Positions 16,788-25,031 of a stretch of 35,436 nucleotides of DNA are shown here, in pieces. The DNA comes from Maribacter sp. GTDB taxonomy: Bacteria; Bacteroidota; Bacteroidia; Flavobacteriales; Flavobacteriaceae. Positions within the stretch are counted from its first letter, which is position 1; the number at the start of each line of letters is the position of its first letter. The notes under the pieces are model-generated. The model made no database searches. It was not told where the DNA came from and saw nothing but the letters and a program-made list of their open reading frames with translations. A program made the translations under genes and the position numbers. Location of the stretch: positions 1 through 35,436 of the forward strand of contig JALHST010000110.1 in assembly GCA_022865355.1 (NCBI GenBank), written 5' to 3'.

Positions 16788-18581
16788 TTAATGCTGTTGA
16801 AATGTTTCAAAAATAATTTTTGCCTTGGTAGATCCTACTTTTTCGGCCAATGTATCAAAGGACGCCTCTTTGATCCGTTTTACTGATTTGAATGCTTTCA
16901 ATAAGCTTTCGATAGTTTTTTCCCCGATACCCTCGATGGCCGTTAATTCTGAATTAATAGCGGCCTTGCTCCTTTTATTACGATGGAAGGTTATCCCAAA
17001 TCGGTGTGCTTCGTTCCTTAATTGCTGTATTATCTTCAAACTTTCAGACTTTTTATCCAAATACAAGGGGATTGGATCTTCCGGAAAATAAATCTCCTCA
17101 AGACGTTTGGCGATACCAATAATGGCTATTTTACCTCGTAAACCAAGGATATCCAAACTTTTTAAAGCAGAAGATAGTTGCCCTTTGCCTCCATCGATAA
17201 CTATTAACTGTGGCAGAGCTTCGTCCTCTTCCAATAATCTTTTATACCGTCGTAACACAACTTCCTCCATCGATGCAAAATCGTCCGGACCATCAACGGT
17301 CTTGATATTGAAATGCCGATACTCGTTTTTGGAAGGTTTCCCATCCCTAAAAACAACACAGGCGGCAACAGGGTTACTCCCTTGAATATTGCTATTATCG
17401 AAGCATTCTATATGTCTCGGTTCGAAAGACAATCTAAGATCTTTCTTCATTTGGGCCATGATCCTATTCGTGTGTCTATCGGGGTCTAGAATCTTGATCT
17501 GATTGAGCCGCTCCTGCCGGTAAAACTTGGCGTTTCGTTCAGATAGTTCCAGGATTTTCTTTTTATCCCCTAGTTTTGGAATCGTTACCTTTAAATTCGT
17601 GGCTACTGTAATTGTAAAAGGCACGTATAATTCCTTGGATTCAGAATCGAATCGTTGCCTAATTTCGGTAACGGCAAGCTCTAAAAGATCTTCGTCGTTT
17701 TCATTTAATTTCTTTTTAATTTCCAAGGTATGCGAACGTACGATAGATCCATGTGAAAGTTGTAAAAAATTTACATAGGCGAAGGCTTCATCGGAAATAA
17801 TTGAAAAGACATCGACATTATTGATATTCGGATTCACGATGGTCGACTTCACCTGATAATTTTGCAATATCTCTATTTTATCCTTCACCCGCTGCGCTTC
17901 TTCAAATCTAGTTTCCTTCGCAAGAAAATTCATCCGATCTTTAAAATAATGAAGGGATGTCTTAAAATTACCTTTAATTATTTCGCGAATATCAGCTATT
18001 TGCTGGTTGTATTCAGCCTCTCCTTGCAAACCTTCGCAGGGACCTTTACAGTTGCCCAAATGATATTCAAGACAGACTTTGTACTTTCCGGAATCAATCT
18101 TTTCCTTTGAAAGATCATAGGCACAGGTTCTTAACGGATATACACTTTTTATAAGATCCAATAAGGTCTTGACCGTCCGCATACTGGTATAGGGGCCATA
18201 GTATGAAGAACCATCTTTTATGACCTTGCGTGTGGAGAAAATTCGGGGAAAACGCTCATTTTTGATACAGATAAACGGATACGATTTATCATCTTTGAGC
18301 AAAACATTATAGCGCGGACGATATTCTTTGATTAGGTTATTCTCTAATAAGAGCGCATCTGATTCGGTGGGGACTACAATGTGCTTTATTTTGGCAATTT
18401 TTTTTACAAGTACCCGCGTTTTACCATACTCGTGGTTCTTGGCAAAATAAGAGGAGACCCTCTTTTTTAGATTCTTTGCCTTGCCAACGTAGAGAATTTT
18501 TTCTTCGGTATCATAAAACTGATATACCCCTGGGCTTTCAGGGAGTGTACTCAACTGTATTTTTAAGGGAATTTGGGACAT
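16788..18581 (-). CDS. uvrC: Excinuclease ABC subunit C
   Basis: A 597-residue UvrC that makes the two incisions in nucleotide excision repair with UvrA and UvrB. The N-terminal GIY-YIG domain is clear (GVYQFYDTEEKILYVGKAKN, residues about 18-37), followed by the ENNLIKEYRPRYN and DDKSYPFICI segments, a cysteine cluster CAYDLS...CLEYHLGNCKGPC, the UVR motif around FEEAQRVKDKIEILQ, the RNase H-like endonuclease core (HIECFDNSNIQGS; VIDGGKGQLSSA; HRFGITFHR), and a C-terminal helix-hairpin-helix (IEGIGEKTIESLLKAF). The length is normal. It is the first gene of a unit with the patatin-like gene. Confidence 0.97.
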   Translation of the reverse strand: MSQIPLKIQLSTLPESPGVYQFYDTEEKILYVGKAKNLKKRVSSYFAKNHEYGKTRVLVKKIAKIKHIVVPTESDALLLENNLIKEYRPRYNVLLKDDKSYPFICIKNERFPRIFSTRKVIKDGSSYYGPYTSMRTVKTLLDLIKSVYPLRTCAYDLSKEKIDSGKYKVCLEYHLGNCKGPCEGLQGEAEYNQQIADIREIIKGNFKTSLHYFKDRMNFLAKETRFEEAQRVKDKIEILQNYQVKSTIVNPNINNVDVFSIISDEAFAYVNFLQLSHGSIVRSHTLEIKKKLNENDEDLLELAVTEIRQRFDSESKELYVPFTITVATNLKVTIPKLGDKKKILELSERNAKFYRQERLNQIKILDPDRHTNRIMAQMKKDLRLSFEPRHIECFDNSNIQGSNPVAACVVFRDGKPSKNEYRHFNIKTVDGPDDFASMEEVVLRRYKRLLEEDEALPQLIVIDGGKGQLSSALKSLDILGLRGKIAIIGIAKRLEEIYFPEDPIPLYLDKKSESLKIIQQLRNEAHRFGITFHRNKRSKAAINSELTAIEGIGEKTIESLLKAFKSVKRIKEASFDTLAEKVGSTKAKIIFETFQQH

Positions 18582-19022
18582 GAAATCAAACGGGCTTCCA
18601 TTTTTATGCCAGCTGGGTTAAATTACTATGTTTTTAGAAATCAGAAGGCGCTTTTTGCTTTTTTTAACGTTACCACCTTTTCAGTGTATGCATAATTTTT
18701 CAGTGCTGTTTATGAATGGATGTATGTTCAAAATATTCAAAATTCAATTTGATTTGGTTAAATAAATATAGGAGAGCGATACAAAAATTATATTCATAAT
18801 ATTCTTACGATGAAAGTCATACAACTCTCCGTGAAAAAGTAAAAAATACAATAATCTGTAAGTCAGTATTTTAGAATTAAGATAGCTTCAATACTATTTT
18901 TAAGAACTCATAAAAATGTTAATTTTACCCTAAAAATTGCATTTCATCGATAAAAAGTTACCATTGATAGAAATTAAATAAAATTTTTATTTATATTTAG
19001 CCAATCAAAACCTATTTCCCTC
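18582..19022. other. AT-rich non-coding spacer between divergent uvrC and the plus-strand genes
   Basis: About 440 bases with no credible gene. I see only very short frames (17 and 10 codons) without support, and a GGAGAG/CTCTCC inverted repeat (18771-18776 with 18825-18830) enclosing 48 AT-rich bases. Promoters for uvrC and for the small plus-strand ORF should lie here, but no perfect TAnnTTTG box at a sensible distance was found. Confidence 0.5.
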
Positions 19023-19106
19023 ATGGACAATTACATAATTACTTTAGGCACCTACTTAATATTGATGTTGTTTTTTAAAGTCTATTACGCTGTGGCTAAA
19101 GATTAG
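19023..19106 (+). CDS. Possible 27-residue single-pass membrane peptide
   Basis: ATG at 19023 to TAG at 19106 encodes MDNYIITLGTYLILMLFF followed by KVYYAVAKD. A hydrophobic stretch (about residues 5-18) is followed by positively charged residues, as expected for a tiny membrane protein with its C-terminus inside. It lies 43 bases before the 5-formyl-THF cyclo-ligase start on the same strand and follows a long AT-rich spacer. There is no recognisable family and no clear ribosome site, which is normal in Bacteroidota. It could also be chance. Confidence 0.4.
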   Translation: MDNYIITLGTYLILMLFFKVYYAVAKD

Positions 19107-19149
19107 ATTCTTGCCTATTCAAGGATTTTAAAATTTTAACCAACCTTGA

Positions 19150-19728
19150 ATGTTGAAAAAAGATTTACGTTCTCAATATTCAAAAGAAAGGGCTAAAATT
19201 ACTTCCGAACTTCTACTACACAATAGCCTTTGCATTGCGAATAAACTTCTTGAATTGCCAATTTGGTCTTTTGACTATTATCACATTTTTTTACCTATTT
19301 TAGAAAAGCATGAAGTTGATACTTCGTTCATACTCTCTATTCTTCAAGGAAAGGATAAAAATATCGTGCTGCCAAAAGTCGGTTCCCATGGTCAATTAAA
19401 ACACTTCTTATTGACCGACAATACACGTTTGCAAAAAAATGTCTGGGGTGTTCCCGAGCCTACTGATGGCATTGAGATTTCCCCTAAAAAACTCGATGTA
19501 GTATTTGTCCCGCTGCTAGCATTCGACAAAAAAGGCCATCGGGTAGGATATGGCAAAGGATTTTATGATCGTTTTCTAAGTCAATGTAGAAAAGAAGTGT
19601 TAAAAGTAGGGATTTCCTTGTTTGAACCTGAACAAGAAATCACCGATATCTCAAAAACCGACATTTCGCTGGATCATTGCGTAACCCCTTCTTATATTTA
19701 TTCGTTCGCGACTTCGGCCGGATCATGA
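19150..19728 (+). CDS. 5-formyltetrahydrofolate cyclo-ligase
   Basis: A 192-residue cytosolic enzyme converting 5-formyl-THF to 5,10-methenyl-THF with ATP. The N-terminal basic LKKDLRSQYSKER segment, LPILEKHEVDT, VWGVPEPTDG, DVVFVPLLAFDKKGHRVGYG and the nucleotide-binding GYGKGFYDRFL are all where the family has them. Its last 31 bases overlap the end of lspA on the opposite strand, so the two genes are convergent with no terminator between them. A possible 27-codon ORF lies just upstream on the same strand. Confidence 0.95.
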   Translation: MLKKDLRSQYSKERAKITSELLLHNSLCIANKLLELPIWSFDYYHIFLPILEKHEVDTSFILSILQGKDKNIVLPKVGSHGQLKHFLLTDNTRLQKNVWGVPEPTDGIEISPKKLDVVFVPLLAFDKKGHRVGYGKGFYDRFLSQCRKEVLKVGISLFEPEQEITDISKTDISLDHCVTPSYIYSFATSAGS

Positions 19729-20366
19729 TGGTCTTGATCCTCATTTGTCTTTTGACCAAAAGCCTTCTTGTTAAATACCAACAAAATGCCCACCCCAGTG
19801 CTGATGGCAGTATCGGCTATATTGAACACCGGTTCGAAAAATCGGAAATTAGAACCCCCGATATACGGAACCCATTCAGGCCAAGTGGCATCAATCAACG
19901 GAAAATACAGCATATCTACAACCTTACCGTAGAACAACTTCCCATACGGCTCATCGGCAAATACGCTGGCTACATGATTGTTGCTGCCATCAAAAAGTAT
20001 CCCATAAAATATAGAATCCAAAATATTACCACAGGCACCGGCAAAGATTAAAGAAACTGCGATTATTAAAATCTTGGACGACTTCTTTTTAATAACATCA
20101 AAAAGCCAATATCCGATACCTGCAATGGCCAACAAACGGAAGATTGTCAATAACAGTTTACCGACACTTTCCGAAATGGGTAGTAAATCACTAAGTTTTG
20201 CGCCCCAGGCCGCCCCCTCGTTTTCTATAAAAAGTATCTTGAACCAGGAAAATACGTCGACTGACTCGCCGAGTACAAAATGCGTTTTTATGTAAATTTT
20301 ACTCACCTGATCTACAATTAAAATTGCGATGATCAGCAGCATTGACTTCCTCAAATTCATAGGCAC
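19698..20366 (-). CDS. lspA: Lipoprotein signal peptidase (signal peptidase II)
   Basis: A 222-residue inner-membrane aspartyl protease that removes signal peptides from lipidated prolipoproteins. Conserved blocks are DQVSKIYIK near residue 19, IENEGAAWG at 47-55, the catalytic Asp117 in GNILDSIFYG, and catalytic Asp185 in FNIADTAIS. Four transmembrane segments are evident. A longer loop between the two catalytic blocks (residues about 125-175) is what I expect of Bacteroidota LspA. It serves the many lipoproteins of this organism. The C-terminus is hydrophilic (QDHHDPAEV) and its last codons overlap the convergent cyclo-ligase gene. The upstream secreted-protein gene is 27 bases away, so co-transcription is likely. 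Confidence 0.95.
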   Translation of the reverse strand: MPMNLRKSMLLIIAILIVDQVSKIYIKTHFVLGESVDVFSWFKILFIENEGAAWGAKLSDLLPISESVGKLLLTIFRLLAIAGIGYWLFDVIKKKSSKILIIAVSLIFAGACGNILDSIFYGILFDGSNNHVASVFADEPYGKLFYGKVVDMLYFPLIDATWPEWVPYIGGSNFRFFEPVFNIADTAISTGVGILLVFNKKAFGQKTNEDQDHHDPAEVANE

Positions 20367-20393
20367 CAGATATAAGGGGCAAAAATAGCGATA

Positions 20394-21014
20394 TTATTTG
20401 GTTTTATGTATGCTGATATTCCCGGTAGTCGATGTCAAGGAATAGTAGTTTTTGCCTTGTGGAATCGAATCTCTGTGAACGGTGCCATATTTGCTCAGGG
20501 CATTGATAGTGCCCTCGGCACAATTCGCGATAATATCACCGCTCTTCGTGCTAATCACGGCAGACCGTGACACTTGTTCAAGATAGCAGCGCCCATCATC
20601 CAAGACGACTTTTAAATTCTCGTAGGTACCGGTGATCCTCACTGTGCTGTTCGTTCCAAATACTTCTACATTCTTATCTTCCGGTAAACGTATCGTCAAT
20701 GAAATGGAAATCACTTTATGGGCACTTAATTTATCATTGGGAGCAATAAAATTAGGTTGAAACCCAGTTTCTATTAAAATTCCGGCACCCTGTTGCCGAA
20801 GACTCACCAACTGGTCTTTATTATATTCGCCATCTATAACCGCTTCAATCGATAATTCCTCTGACTTTGCTGTCTTAATGCGAATTTCATAGCAATTGTT
20901 GGCATCGATCTGTATAAGTGAAATGTTGGGATTTAAGATGGTCTTTTTTATAATCTTTTGCCCATGTAAGAAGTGAAGTGTTCCCAACAATACCCACAAA
21001 AAAATAGTTTTCAT
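20394..21014 (-). CDS. Secreted protein of unknown function, DUF4097-like beta-repeat character
   Basis: A 206-residue exported protein (signal MKTIFLWVLLGTLHFLHGQ). The mature part is beta-rich with alternating short strands: SIEAVIDGEYN, ISLTIRLPEDKNVEVFG, VRITGTYENLKVVLDDG, AVISTKSGDIIANCAEG and YSLTSTTGNISIHKT. Such stacked strand-turn units recall DUF4097/DUF2807 putative adhesin proteins, which have no settled function. The family call is tentative. It lies between the DksA-like gene and lspA, and is preceded by a strong hairpin, so it may be partly insulated from the ileS transcript. Confidence 0.65.
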   Translation of the reverse strand: MKTIFLWVLLGTLHFLHGQKIIKKTILNPNISLIQIDANNCYEIRIKTAKSEELSIEAVIDGEYNKDQLVSLRQQGAGILIETGFQPNFIAPNDKLSAHKVISISLTIRLPEDKNVEVFGTNSTVRITGTYENLKVVLDDGRCYLEQVSRSAVISTKSGDIIANCAEGTINALSKYGTVHRDSIPQGKNYYSLTSTTGNISIHKTK

Positions 21015-21028
21015 CGCTGTTGACTAAT

Positions 21029-21060
21029 AAAGAACATCCGCCAGCTGGCGGATGTTCTTT
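21029..21060 (-). terminator. 32-nt perfect palindrome at the stop of the DksA-like gene
   Basis: AAAGAACATCCGCCAG/CTGGCGGATGTTCTTT is a 16-bp perfect inverted repeat with no spacer; it overlaps the TAA of the DksA-like gene (21059-21061). The tract following on the minus strand is ATTAGT, a poor T-run, so termination is uncertain. It could also be an RNA-stabilising hairpin or a copy of a dispersed palindrome. Confidence 0.6.
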
Positions 21061-21442
21061 ATTTCTGCAAGTTTTTGGCCTCTATGCTCAAAGTTGCATG
21101 GGGCACTAATTTTAGGCGCTCCTTATTTATAAGTTTACCCGTAACACGACAAATGCCGTAGGTTTTATTTTCAATACGCATCAATGCATTTTTAAGGTCA
21201 CGGATAAATTTTTCCTGACGTATGGCCAATTGTGTGTTGGCCTCTTTGCTCATGGTTTCCGAACCTTCTTCAAAGGCCTTAAAGGTTGGCGATGTATCAT
21301 CAGTGCCATTATCCCCATCATTCATATACGAGCTTTTGAGCAACTCCAAATGGCTTTTGGCCTTTTCGATCTTATCTTCAATAAGCGCTTTAAACTCCGC
21401 CAAATCCTTGTCCGAATATCTTACTTTTAAATCTTCTGCCAT
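21059..21442 (-). CDS. TraR/DksA-family protein lacking the zinc-finger cysteines
   Basis: A 127-residue protein with a long N-terminal coiled-coil (KFIRDLKNALMRIENKTYG) and a C-terminal segment in the position of the DksA zinc finger. Where classic DksA has four Cys, only one remains (YGICRVTGKLI), and the second pair is replaced (VPHATLSIEAK). This shape is common in Bacteroidota as far as I recall. DksA-type proteins enter the RNA polymerase secondary channel and alter initiation with ppGpp; whether this variant does so is unknown. The frame is open from 21460, but the ATG at 21442 (MAEDLKVRYS) gives a 4-base gap to ileS instead of a 14-base overlap and matches the usual start. It is co-transcribed with ileS. 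Confidence 0.9.
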   Translation of the reverse strand: MAEDLKVRYSDKDLAEFKALIEDKIEKAKSHLELLKSSYMNDGDNGTDDTSPTFKAFEEGSETMSKEANTQLAIRQEKFIRDLKNALMRIENKTYGICRVTGKLINKERLKLVPHATLSIEAKNLQK

Positions 21443-21446
21443 GTCT

Positions 21447-24400
21447 TTAATGTTTTTCAATAAATAATTTAGTATTCACCTCATCAAATGTCACTTCCGT
21501 GCCATTTTCCAATTTTTCTTCAAAATCAAGTTCTGCTGTCAGCGTTTCGGCCTTGATGTACGTCAAATTATTTTCGACGGCCCTTTCGACCAGGCCATCT
21601 TTTAAAATTTTGACATCGATCCTATCGGTCACTTCCAAACCTGAATCCTTTCTCATATTCTGGATACGGTTCACAAGTTCCCTTGCGATTCCTTCATACC
21701 TCAAGCCATCGTTCATGGTAACATCCAAAGCAACTGTAATAGCCCCTGAACTGGCTACCAACCAGCCTTCAATATCTTGTGAGGAAATCTCTACATCCTG
21801 AAACTGTAAAATAATGATTTTATTTTCAATCGCAAGTGATATTTCGCCCTGTTGCTCAATTTTTTGGATATCGCGCGGTCCTAAGGTATCGATTGCTGCT
21901 GCAATTTGTTTCATATCCTTTCCAAACTTGGGGCCCAAAACCTTATAATTGGGCTTAATGTTTTTCACCAGGATACCCGATGCGTCGTCAAGAAGCTCAA
22001 TTTCCTTTACGTTCACTTCCGACTTGATTAGATCGGCGACCGCTTCGATTTCTTTTCGTTCTGTCGTATCCCGTACCGGGATCATTATTTTCTGCAAAGG
22101 CTGGCGTACCTTTATTTTCTCCTTTTGTCGTATCGAGAGCACCAGTGACGATATGGTCTGGGCCTTTTTCATTTTATTTTGAAGGTTTTGATCAACCATA
22201 CCCTTATCAAAGGTCGGAAAAATTGCCAGGTGTACACTTTCAAATGTTTCCTTTTTGGTTGTCCTGACCAGATCTTGATACAGCCTATCCATATAAAATG
22301 GTGCTACGGGGGCCGAAAGCTTGGCTACGGTCTCCAAACAGGTATAGAGCGTTTGATAGGCAGATATTTTGTCCTTCTGATAGTCGCCTTTCCAAAAACG
22401 ACGTCTACTTAAACGTACGTACCAATTGCTCAGATTTTCCTGTACATATTCCGAAATCGCCCGTGTAGCCTTGGTAGGTTCATAATCTGAATAGGCTTCG
22501 TCAACATACCTGATCAGACTGTTGAGTTCCGACAAGATCCATCGGTCTATCTCAGGGCGTTCGTTGATGGGTATTTCTTTCTCTGAATACGCAAACTGGT
22601 CAATGTTGGCATAGAGGGCAAAAAACGCATAGGTATTGTACAATGTGCCAAAAAACTTGCGTTTTACTTCGATAATACCATCCATATCAAACTTGAGGTT
22701 GTCCCAAGGATTTGCATTTGAAATCAGGTACCATCGTGTAGCGTCAGGGCCATGATCTTTCATGGTTTCGAAGGGATCTACAGCATTTCCCAGTCTTTTG
22801 GACATTTTTTTACCCTCTTTGTCGAGTACCAGACCATTGGAAACCACATTTTTATAGGCAACCGAATCGAATACCATGGTGGCAATAGCATGCAAGGTAT
22901 AGAACCAGCCCCGGGTCTGGTCGACCCCCTCCGCAATAAAATCTGCTGGGAAAGCCAGACCTTCATCAATCAGTTCCTTATTCTCAAAAGGGTAATGCCA
23001 TTGTGCATAAGGCATTGATCCACTATCGAACCACACATCGATCAAGTCGCTTTCACGCTTCATGGGCTTACCCGAATCGGAGAGCAGAACGATCTGATCT
23101 ACTATGTTCTTATGAAGGTCAATTCGATCATAATTTTCTTCGGACATATCGTCTACCACAAAATTATTAAAAATGTCCTTTTCCAAAACTCCGGCCGCTA
23201 CTGCCTTTGCCATTTCGGCTTTCAGCTCAGCGACCGAGCCAATCATTATTTCCTCCTTACCGTCCTCGGTACGCCATATGGGCAATGGGATGCCCCAATA
23301 CCTGGATCTTGAAAGATTCCAGTCATTCGCATTGGCCAGCCAATTTCCGAACCGGCCTTCCCCTGTGGCGGCAGGTTTCCAATTTATGGTCTGGTTCAAT
23401 TCGAACATGCGCTCTTTTACATCGGTAATCTTGATGAACCATGAATCCAACGGATAATAAAGAATCGGTTTATCGGTCCTCCAGCAATTGGGATAACTGT
23501 GAACGTATTTCTCTACTTTAAACGCCTTGTTCTCTTCTTTTAGCCTGATCGCTATTTCAACATCGACCGACTTTTCAGGAACTTGGTCATCGTCATAGTA
23601 TTCATTCTTGACATATTTTCCAGCCAATTCCTTCATTTCAGGACGAAACTTCCCTTGCAGGTCGACCAAGGGAACCAAGTTGCCAATCTCGTCCATAACC
23701 AGCATGGGTGGTACTTCGGGAACGGCTTGTTTAGCCACGAAGGCATCATCGGCACCAAAGGTCGGGGCCGTATGCACGATTCCCGTACCCTCTTCGGTAG
23801 TGACAAAATCGCCTGCAATGACCCTAAAGGCATTCTGCGCATTTTCGTAGGGCAAGGTGTACGGCATTAATTGTTCATATTGGATCCCGACCAAGTCTTT
23901 CCCCTTGAATTCCTTTACAAGATAGTACGGTATCATTTTGTCGCCCGAAACATACTTTAGGAGCTCGGGTTTGCTTGGTACACGTTCAAATTTTCCGGCG
24001 AATTGTTTGTCAACTAGGCTTTTTGCAAGTATGACGTTGATGGGTTCAAAAGTGTACTGATTGTAGGTCTCAATCAGCACATAATCGATTTTAGACCCGA
24101 CCGTTAAGGCCGTATTTGACGGAAGGGTCCAAGGGGTTGTGGTCCACGCCAAAAAGTATATGGTACCTTCGTTGCGTAAAAAATTCGGCAGCGTACTTTC
24201 TATGGCCTTGAATTGTGCCACCGCGGTAGTGTCGGTAACATCTTGATAGGTGCCGGGTTGGTTCAACTCATGCGAACTAAGTCCTGTTCCTGCTTTAGGG
24301 GAATAGGGTTGAATGGTATACCCTTTATAGATAAGGCCTTTGTCATAGATCTGTTTCAACAACCACCAAACAGATTCCATGTATTTCGATTTGTAGGTGA

Positions 24401-24845
24401 TATACGGATGCTCCATATCTACCCAATACCCGATTTTTTCTGTCAGGTCGTTCCAGACATCGGTATACCGCATGACCGCTTTTTTACAAGCCTCATTATA
24501 GGCCTCGATGGATATGGTCTTACCGATATCCTCCTTGGTAATTCCTAATTGTTTCTCAACCCCTAGTTCGATAGGGAGCCCATGTGTGTCCCAGCCTGCT
24601 TTGCGCTTTACCTGAAATCCCTTCATGGTCTTGTACCTGGGAAAGATATCCTTGATGGTTCGCGCCATCACGTGATGGATCCCTGGCATGCCATTGGCAG
24701 ATGGGGGCCCTTCATAGAAAACATAACTTGGGCTGCCTTCACGGGTGGCGATACTTTTCTCAAAGATGCCATGCTCCTTCCAGCGCTGAAGTATTTCCTC
24801 AGCCACCTTAGGTAAATCCAAACCATTGTATGCCGCAAATTTCAT
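21447..24845 (-). CDS. ileS: Isoleucine-tRNA ligase, long IleRS2-type form with GIHH signature
   Basis: A 1132-residue class I synthetase that charges tRNA-Ile and edits valine. The class signature is altered: PPSANGMPGIHH, so residues 55-58 are GIHH rather than HIGH. The second signature, KMSKR (22794-22808), is normal, and HGLPIELG, the CP1 editing domain (TTPWTLPSNTALTV; GTGIVHTAPTFGADD) and the anticodon-binding region are present. No C-terminal zinc finger is seen, and the long C-terminal region suggests the eukaryote-like IleRS2 clade. I recall published work describing IleRS2 enzymes with a GXHH signature that are extremely mupirocin resistant; by motif this gene belongs there. It heads the transcript with the DksA-like gene and probably later genes. 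A -7 box lies 30 bases upstream. Confidence 0.97.
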   Translation of the reverse strand: MKFAAYNGLDLPKVAEEILQRWKEHGIFEKSIATREGSPSYVFYEGPPSANGMPGIHHVMARTIKDIFPRYKTMKGFQVKRKAGWDTHGLPIELGVEKQLGITKEDIGKTISIEAYNEACKKAVMRYTDVWNDLTEKIGYWVDMEHPYITYKSKYMESVWWLLKQIYDKGLIYKGYTIQPYSPKAGTGLSSHELNQPGTYQDVTDTTAVAQFKAIESTLPNFLRNEGTIYFLAWTTTPWTLPSNTALTVGSKIDYVLIETYNQYTFEPINVILAKSLVDKQFAGKFERVPSKPELLKYVSGDKMIPYYLVKEFKGKDLVGIQYEQLMPYTLPYENAQNAFRVIAGDFVTTEEGTGIVHTAPTFGADDAFVAKQAVPEVPPMLVMDEIGNLVPLVDLQGKFRPEMKELAGKYVKNEYYDDDQVPEKSVDVEIAIRLKEENKAFKVEKYVHSYPNCWRTDKPILYYPLDSWFIKITDVKERMFELNQTINWKPAATGEGRFGNWLANANDWNLSRSRYWGIPLPIWRTEDGKEEIMIGSVAELKAEMAKAVAAGVLEKDIFNNFVVDDMSEENYDRIDLHKNIVDQIVLLSDSGKPMKRESDLIDVWFDSGSMPYAQWHYPFENKELIDEGLAFPADFIAEGVDQTRGWFYTLHAIATMVFDSVAYKNVVSNGLVLDKEGKKMSKRLGNAVDPFETMKDHGPDATRWYLISNANPWDNLKFDMDGIIEVKRKFFGTLYNTYAFFALYANIDQFAYSEKEIPINERPEIDRWILSELNSLIRYVDEAYSDYEPTKATRAISEYVQENLSNWYVRLSRRRFWKGDYQKDKISAYQTLYTCLETVAKLSAPVAPFYMDRLYQDLVRTTKKETFESVHLAIFPTFDKGMVDQNLQNKMKKAQTISSLVLSIRQKEKIKVRQPLQKIMIPVRDTTERKEIEAVADLIKSEVNVKEIELLDDASGILVKNIKPNYKVLGPKFGKDMKQIAAAIDTLGPRDIQKIEQQGEISLAIENKIIILQFQDVEISSQDIEGWLVASSGAITVALDVTMNDGLRYEGIARELVNRIQNMRKDSGLEVTDRIDVKILKDGLVERAVENNLTYIKAETLTAELDFEEKLENGTEVTFDEVNTKLFIEKH

Positions 24846-24874
24846 GGAATCCTATGCCTTATAAATCAAGGCAG

Positions 24875-24882
24875 CAAAATTA
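24875..24882 (-). promoter_or_regulatory. Candidate -7 promoter box (TAATTTTG) for ileS
   Basis: On the minus strand TAATTTTG is a perfect TAnnTTTG match about 30 bases before the ileS ATG. The -33 element is weak. The same extended string TATAATTTTGC occurs upstream of the glutamate dehydrogenase gene. Confidence 0.4.
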
Positions 24883-25031
24883 TAAATTTAGATTCAATAA
24901 TTGGGGATTATCGTGAAATGAAATCTTTGCTATCCTTTTTAAAGCTTAGATTTTCAGAAGGCAGCATCTGAATTTAGGATTTCCCCGTATATCTATTGAA
25001 AGAATAAAGTATATTCTAAAATGAAAATAAA

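Noticed and set aside
18771-18830. GGAGAG/CTCTCC pair enclosing AT-rich sequence as a structured RNA
   Set aside because: Only 6 bp with a 48-base interior and no further pairing; not enough to call an RNA element.
24918-24971. 17-codon frame MKSLLSFLKLRF upstream of the small lipoprotein
   Set aside because: Too short and without any supporting signal.
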